A stretch of 59,822 nt of DNA from the NCBI GenBank assembly GCA_001986395.2, contig MQVO02000077.1, forward strand, positions 1 to 59,822, read 5' to 3'. Source of the stretch: Irpex lacteus (lineage: Eukaryota; Basidiomycota; Agaricomycetes; Polyporales; Irpicaceae). Shown one piece after another: positions 55,301 to 59,822 of the stretch (positions are counted from its first letter, which is position 1; the number at the start of each line of letters is the position of its first letter). The translations under genes were made by a program, and so were the position numbers. The notes under the pieces are model-generated. The model saw only the letters and a list, made by a program, of their open reading frames with translations, was not told where the DNA came from and searched no databases.

Positions 55301-58183
55301 CCTTGTACTTTATCTTGTGGTGAGTGCATAGAGTGCGAGAAGGCTGCCAATTGGCATAAGTCTTACATAGATGAAGCGAACGAGCTTGCATATCTGTCAA
55401 ATATTCATAAGTGTCATAAGGGATGTGTTACTAAGTCACATCCAACATGTAAGTCTCGTTTTCCACGTGAGATATATAGTCAAACTTTAGTAGACCCTGA
55501 GACAGGTGCTTTGACAATTAAAAAAGGCGAGGCTTGGATGAATTATTATACACCGGCACTGACATATTTAATGCGCTGCAATACCGATGTCACCAGTTTA
55601 CAGTCTGGAACAGCTGTAACCTCTGTGATTCAATATGTCACAGATTATATTACAAAGTCGCCCCTCAAAACTCATGTGATGTTTGATGCAGTCAAAACCA
55701 TATTTGCAAGGCAAGCAGAGTCCTCAGATCTTTCTCAGAGCGATCCATTAAAGAATACCCGTCTCGTTATCACTAAAATTGTCAATGCCTTGACGGCTCA
55801 AAGTGAAATAGGGTCACCTATGGCAGCAATGTATCTACTCAAGCATCCAGATCACTACACAGATCATAAGTTTGAAAGATTCTACTGGAAACGGTATGTA
55901 AATGAAGTACGAGATGCATATTCACAGTCTGAAAGCAATGTTGACGAGAGTTTACCTCAGTTAGATACTGCGCAGAAAACTGAGACTAAATTTGCTTTGA
56001 CAAAAAATGTACGAGGAATTGTCGGATTGTCTCCAGTTCATGATTACATGTATCGTCCAGAGAAGTATGCTACAGTCAGTCTGTATGACTGGATTCGGCT
56101 GTATCGCAAGAGTAAACAGCCAACATGCAAGGGAAAAAAGAAAAACATACCAGAAGACGAGTTTACAGTGGAGTGCGTAGTCCAGCATAAATGGATATCA
56201 GATTCATCAAATGGCCAGCAGAGAATTCTTTTCCAGTTGTTATGGGAAACTGGTGAGACTACGTGGGAGCCCTTACAGATATGTCAACGTTTAGCAGCAC
56301 TCGATCCATACTACACAAAATTTCATGTTACACACTGGAGACAACTGCCAGCAAGTTTGCCAATTTCTCACAATAATGCTGAGAGCGAGAACGGATACGC
56401 AGGTAGTGCAAGTGATGATGCGAGTGATGAAGACTTGGACTGCATATCTTCTGATGAGGTTGAAATGAGCGATGATGAAGAGGCAAGTGAGGAGGAAGAA
56501 ATTGATCAAGATACTTTTGCTGAAACAGGCGACTCCTCTGGTACTATCTCAGATGAGGATGATAGTGAAACAACAGACAAGGCGGCAAAAAAGAATGAGT
56601 ATCATAAGTTTGATCTTTTTCTGAACGATCATCCTCAGTGTGAGACACATCGAATCAGATTGGTTGATGAAAAAGAGGCCCGAGTCCCTGATTTCATTGG
56701 TGGTGTGCTGCCACGCAAGGATAAAGGTAACAGGGAGGAGTACTGTTTAACTATGCTGACCTTATTCCGTCCATGGAGATCGGGATTGGAGTTGAAATTA
56801 CTCACTCAAAGTTGGAGCGAGTCATTTGATGATTATGAATTCACAGAAAGACAGCAGGCAATCATGAAGAACTTTAATCTGAGGTATGAGTGTAGAGATG
56901 CCCGAGACGACTATGCAGCACAGAGACGAGCGCAGGGAAAAGGTATGGGTACTTGGCCGATGAGTATGGATGACGATGTTCTTGATGATATGGATAACCA
57001 AGACACAGCTGTTGATATGAACACCGCAGATTACGATGAAGATGATCATTGGGAAGATCATGTGGCTCCAGGTAACAAGTCATCTTTACTACAGATCAAT
57101 AGAATGGTTGATGCAGAAGATATGTTACAACGAAACGGACTGTTTGATGTGCCCACAGGATCTACGTTTGACATAAGTTCTCTTCCTACTGTAAAAGATA
57201 CAAATCCATCTGGACACTACTGGCAAACTCTTCTCAATAAAGAGAAGGAGGGAATTCTTCAAGAACGGCAAAAGCATGCAGCCAAGGCAAAGGCTCAGAA
57301 AATGAATCCTTATGCTAGAGACTCGACAATTGACAAGGTTGAAGTTATCGACCAGTCGTATTTTGAGAAATCCTTCAAGCCTTCCAATTCAGATGACAGA
57401 AATCTAATCAAAAGTATCATTGATACGTTCACGTTGAACAAGGAGCAGGCCAGGGCATTCAGTATTGTAGCTAATCATGCAACACTAGCTTCTCCTCCAC
57501 AGTTGAAGATGTATTTGGGAGGTATGGCAGGCACTGGTAAGTCACAAGTCATTAAAGCTTTGATACATTTCTTCAAGGAACGGGATGAGGAATATAGACT
57601 ATTGTGTATGGCGCCTACAGGATCAGCTGCATCTCTTATTGGAGGATCTACGTATCACTCTATTCTTGGCATCAACCCATACAGAGAGAAGAATGATCAG
57701 TTAGACTCTCTCTTGGATGTGCGGTCTACCATTCAGCATGTGGATTATATTTTTATGGATGAGATATCAATGCTTGATTGCGGGAACTTGTATAATATCA
57801 GTAAGCAGATGTGTGTATCACTCGGCAATGATACTGAGCCATTCGGAGGGAAGAATATGATTATGGCTGGAGACTTTGCACAGCTTCCCCCAATAAATGC
57901 TAATCATTCCTTATATTCACAAGAGGTTGTTTCGGTATTGCATACTACGCAAACACCTGCAGATCAGGAAGCTGCACTAGGAAAAGCAATATGGCACCAA
58001 TTTACCACAGCTGTCATACTTAGGGAGAACATGCGTCAAAAGTCTCAAACCGAGGAAGATGCCAAGTTCCGTAGGTTATTAGAAAATCTCAGATATAAAG
58101 CTTGCACGAAAGAAGATATTCAAGTACTGAAAAAATCGTATAGCAGGTCGATTGGCTCCGAGGCCAAAGTGGAGCGATGCTAA
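52364..58183 (+). CDS. Helitron-like Rep-helicase with chromodomain-like segment (frameshifted at the end)
   Basis: A 1,939-codon ORF. The first 200 codons may be foreign (see the gap entry); MNFDRYTMSKY near codon 203 is a plausible native start. A SAP-like motif (LSKRAMLDICRHHGI) and a DUF6570-type CxxC region (CAVCGCL ... GVCSRCFN, about 360-430) follow. The Helitron N-domain and HUH Rep nuclease (LTLHMHMLVW near 900; Tyr motif YVTDYITKS near 1090) nick DNA for rolling-circle transposition. At about 1262-1325 a chromodomain-like module has FTVECVVQHKW, LLWETGETTWEP and HWRQLP. After an acidic linker comes the Pif1 helicase: Walker A GGMAGTGKSQ (near 1718), DEISM and GDFAQLPP. The frame is lost after LKK by one extra base next to an A6 run (about 58135). 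The protein is otherwise complete. Confidence 0.87.
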   Translation: MLISSLNRFYKWTGISAVVLWGLMMFVLLHLLHYQVSSCSTIVSSTHITVNTQKHTMVCQCTAYTPLYPAQFSEVIASTYENELAPNVGLVQPGTKNVKPVHFTPLLIILYTVLPEYDTSAVALSCRLLATRNQFRRVDFVARYRSVSRYKWRRLFNVPNKTPSCEILDIPLSSEDIFIGGGTKSQWTTSELSQYTNDPCLMNFDRYTMSKYVRKSEALSSKLSEGLYISIPLLTLFTSLSKRAMLDICRHHGITFSRGRSAEDIQSMIVSHKCKNCEEWTCLFLPFLGVQSSAQRVHKMRQNENRSVSLPQQEKHKESCRNWRRSKRFPPSPPSDYKTSQIISDFVHDSSFACLEEKGCAVCGCLTLNTELTDIKTSGLNLNLLYRPEATRKPRRSAVDPIESLSGPVLASDCIGVCSRCFNTLKRDVVPKHALANGLWIGDIPAELQNLSWMEKRLIARISTNTCVVRVYSSKLYKMKTNAVCRAIPMRKVYNTLPPRREEFEEVLAVLFIGPSAPTPKEYKRTPLLIRRDRVAAALEWLKLNHADYADLDISYNNLNEYPEDQPPVYVDYHQSNNDTHGAESTAVNDIDNEDVSSDGAAPFVVHGLTGDDITNKWQTDDRRTLRLKAMRYFSEGGKALGIGKSEKMESLWNNPRLYPSMFPWLFPYGLGGLDNEGIADGIKISDSVRKNNWLMYYDKRFQQDEIFSLIAFNHQQIKSSRDGGYMLTLKHNFSDVAERLGRIKMSTLDSLISRSQEGHVVPETEDEKDCFRLLTDVDYVATHVDGSVTNRRRMRNEIWSMTSHLGAPSWFITFAPADVNHPIALYYAGTGHSYYPTISEHSDRVRMIASNPVAGARFFKFMVDNFVKHVLGYSKKNRDGLYGKTSGYYGTVEQQGRLTLHMHMLVWIKHSPNPQELRERIMSTGSDFQHRMVEYLELAHVGEFTNETMSNMTEKMLIKKEDPFYIPPTLTLPVLPDKPCTLSCGECIECEKAANWHKSYIDEANELAYLSNIHKCHKGCVTKSHPTCKSRFPREIYSQTLVDPETGALTIKKGEAWMNYYTPALTYLMRCNTDVTSLQSGTAVTSVIQYVTDYITKSPLKTHVMFDAVKTIFARQAESSDLSQSDPLKNTRLVITKIVNALTAQSEIGSPMAAMYLLKHPDHYTDHKFERFYWKRYVNEVRDAYSQSESNVDESLPQLDTAQKTETKFALTKNVRGIVGLSPVHDYMYRPEKYATVSLYDWIRLYRKSKQPTCKGKKKNIPEDEFTVECVVQHKWISDSSNGQQRILFQLLWETGETTWEPLQICQRLAALDPYYTKFHVTHWRQLPASLPISHNNAESENGYAGSASDDASDEDLDCISSDEVEMSDDEEASEEEEIDQDTFAETGDSSGTISDEDDSETTDKAAKKNEYHKFDLFLNDHPQCETHRIRLVDEKEARVPDFIGGVLPRKDKGNREEYCLTMLTLFRPWRSGLELKLLTQSWSESFDDYEFTERQQAIMKNFNLRYECRDARDDYAAQRRAQGKGMGTWPMSMDDDVLDDMDNQDTAVDMNTADYDEDDHWEDHVAPGNKSSLLQINRMVDAEDMLQRNGLFDVPTGSTFDISSLPTVKDTNPSGHYWQTLLNKEKEGILQERQKHAAKAKAQKMNPYARDSTIDKVEVIDQSYFEKSFKPSNSDDRNLIKSIIDTFTLNKEQARAFSIVANHATLASPPQLKMYLGGMAGTGKSQVIKALIHFFKERDEEYRLLCMAPTGSAASLIGGSTYHSILGINPYREKNDQLDSLLDVRSTIQHVDYIFMDEISMLDCGNLYNISKQMCVSLGNDTEPFGGKNMIMAGDFAQLPPINANHSLYSQEVVSVLHTTQTPADQEAALGKAIWHQFTTAVILRENMRQKSQTEEDAKFRRLLENLRYKACTKEDIQVLKKSYSRSIGSEAKVERC

Positions 58184-59285
58184 CTTTAGAAATGTATCAG
58201 TGATAACATCGTACAATGCAAGTAGAGATAAATTAAACGAAAGAGGGGCAGAGCGGTTTGCAAAGGAAACTGGACAACCATTAAAGTACTTTTATTCTGT
58301 GGACCGGTATAATTCTGGTTCCAATGGACAGAAAGGTAGACGCAGGGCACAAAGAAAGTTGATTGATCCCATGAGACGTACTGATAGACTAAAGCCACAG
58401 GAGCAGTTCATGTTCTGGTCACTCCCTCCTTGTTGTTCCTCGAACCATGTAGGCAAACTAGCTGTTTGTATTGGTATGCCTGTCATGGTGAAAAAGAACA
58501 AAGCCACTGAATGTGGAGTGACCAATGGAGCAGAGGGCGTTGTAGTTGGGTGGAAGTCCCATCCTATTGATGATAAAAGAGAGGCACTGGATGTCTTGTT
58601 TATCAAACTCACCTCGCCACCTGTCAATATAAACCTGGAAGGGTTAGAAGAGAATGTTGTGCCAATAGTATCTGAATCAATCAATGTGACGTGCAAACTA
58701 CCTACCGGGGACAAGCAGACTATTAATAGATCCCAGATTCCTGTCATTTTAAACTTTGCCATGACTGACTATGCGTCCCAAGGAAGGACACGTAAGTATA
58801 ACGTTGTTGACATCAATAACTGCCGCTCTAATCAAGCTGTATACACCTGTCTTTCAAGAGGATCATCATATCAAGGTACTCTCATTACTCAAGGCTTTGC
58901 TGACACGCATTTGAGAGGTGGTCTAAATGGATATTTACGCCAAGAGTTCAGGGAGCTTGAACTGCTAGATGAAATCACGGAGCTGCGATTCAACCGCAAA
59001 TTGCCTGCTGGAGTTGGAGGAACTGCTCGGAATTATCTTATTTCTTCTTACAGAAAGGCCAAAGGTGTGTTGTATGTTCCCAAAGCTATGCCATGTTCAT
59101 TGCAGTGGTCAAATGATGATGAATATGTCATCGAAGATCCGTTTGAAGAGGCTGCATGGGAAATAATTGACCGCAAAAAGAAGGCACAAGAGTCGCGGGA
59201 TGCTGCCAGAACCTCCAAGGATGATTCAAGCAAATCAGAAGCAAGGTCTCAGCACAAGAGAACAGATCCTCAAGATTTGTGGTAG
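58152..59285 (+). pseudogene. Helicase C-terminal part in shifted frame
   Basis: Continues the helicase in the next frame (NVSVITSYNASRDKLNERGA; IGMPVMVKKNKATECGVTNG; AMTDYASQGRTRKYN; CLSRGSSYQGTLI), collinear with residues 620-960 of the 16.7 kb copy. The real continuation starts near 58142 (RIAGRLAPRPKW); the Met at 58152 is incidental. It ends in a charged linker with a stop at 59285. Confidence 0.85.
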
Positions 59286-59822
59286 CAAAGGGTACGTCTA
59301 AACTGGCAGCAACAAGCGCCGTTCAAGGAGAGAGACTGACCAAAAAGGAGAAAGACAGCAACAAATCATAATACTGGCATTAGTAGAGAGTAGCAATAAA
59401 AGGCCTCACACCGAATCACTGGATTCAAGTCGGCCTGGAAATGCACCTAGAGGATTAAATTTGGAACAGCAATACATATAGCTGTGCATTTTGATAGTCT
59501 CTTCACTATTCTATTACAAGTTATGAACAACGGCACAGGAAAATTGGAATGAACTGATGTACAATGCTAGCGATGACCTGCATCTGTTTAACGATACATT
59601 TGATGGAGTAGACATGAATTCAGAAGACATGGAATATGCCAGAGACCTTATTCACGAAGAACTAGCAGCCAAGTATCAAACATCTTTAACACCAGCACTG
59701 CAGGTAACGACGTGGCTGAGCTGTGTAGATATATACTCAGTCCTAAAGAGAGTACAACTCTACGTTCTTTGTATTGTAACCGATGCAAAAGAGAAATATC
59801 CTCCTCAGCACATGGCGATCTA
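59286..59822 (+). pseudogene. Remnant of the C19/UCH-like peptidase
   Basis: IWNSNTYSCAF at 59458 is the Cys box of the same peptidase seen at 19849, here broken by one extra T. Near 59705, GNDVAELCRYILSP and YCNRCKREI match the later part. Several stops and shifts are present. The sequence runs off the window end. Confidence 0.7.

Overview
The window is fungal, most likely from a mushroom-forming basidiomycete (Agaricomycetes). The protein-coding genes are cut by many 40-75 nt GT-AG introns. The Ty3/gypsy pol carries the FIDD reverse-transcriptase box of the basidiomycete lineage. The transposon mix (pogo-like, Helitron-like, gypsy) is also fungal. No bacterial features are present. The species cannot be told from the sequence.

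Layout. (1) 1-11.8 kb: a minus-strand Ty3/gypsy element entering from its 5' LTR (about 10938-11802), with an intact gag-protease ORF, a roughly 4-5 kb degenerate insert that holds a second broken zinc knuckle, and a pol ORF whose integrase is frameshifted near the window edge. (2) 11.8-13.8 kb: a three-exon pogo/Tc1-type transposase whose last codons run into the gypsy LTR. (3) 14.7-29.0 kb: a nest of Helitron-like (Helentron-type) copies in both orientations, with an N-terminally truncated Pif1 helicase-peptidase ORF, a gag fragment and a MITE. All copies share termini: ACGATTCCTGA at the 5' end and its inverse TCAGGAATCGT exactly 33 nt inside the 3' end, inserted between two Ts. (4) 29.2-52.2 kb: five spliced genes whose reading frames are intact in my exon models: a JmjC protein (1,069 aa), an unknown 1,010 aa protein, a TET/JBP-like 2-oxoglutarate oxygenase with a very long extra C-terminal region (1,572 aa), an unknown 317 aa protein and an unknown 724 aa protein with 18 exons. 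The 1,010 aa and 1,572 aa genes diverge from a 2.8 kb GC-rich region carrying two families of about five spaced repeats. (5) 52.4-59.8 kb: a second, near-complete Helitron-like Rep-helicase gene with a chromodomain-like segment between Rep and helicase, broken by a one-base frameshift near 58.14 kb.

How the parts fit. The flanks are transposon graveyards. The 29-52 kb block is not decayed: every exon junction I traced keeps frame, even where a 2.4 kb Helitron-like copy sits inside an intron. Two predicted Fe(II)/2-oxoglutarate oxygenases (one histone-demethylase-like, one 5-methylcytosine-oxidase-like) next to unknown nuclear-looking proteins suggest a chromatin or DNA-methylation related gene set, or the cargo of a large mobile element. 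TET/JBP genes in mushrooms are known to be expanded and linked to KDZ transposons, but I found no KDZ transposase here. Exon models are mine, built by hand from GT/AG sites and frame continuity.
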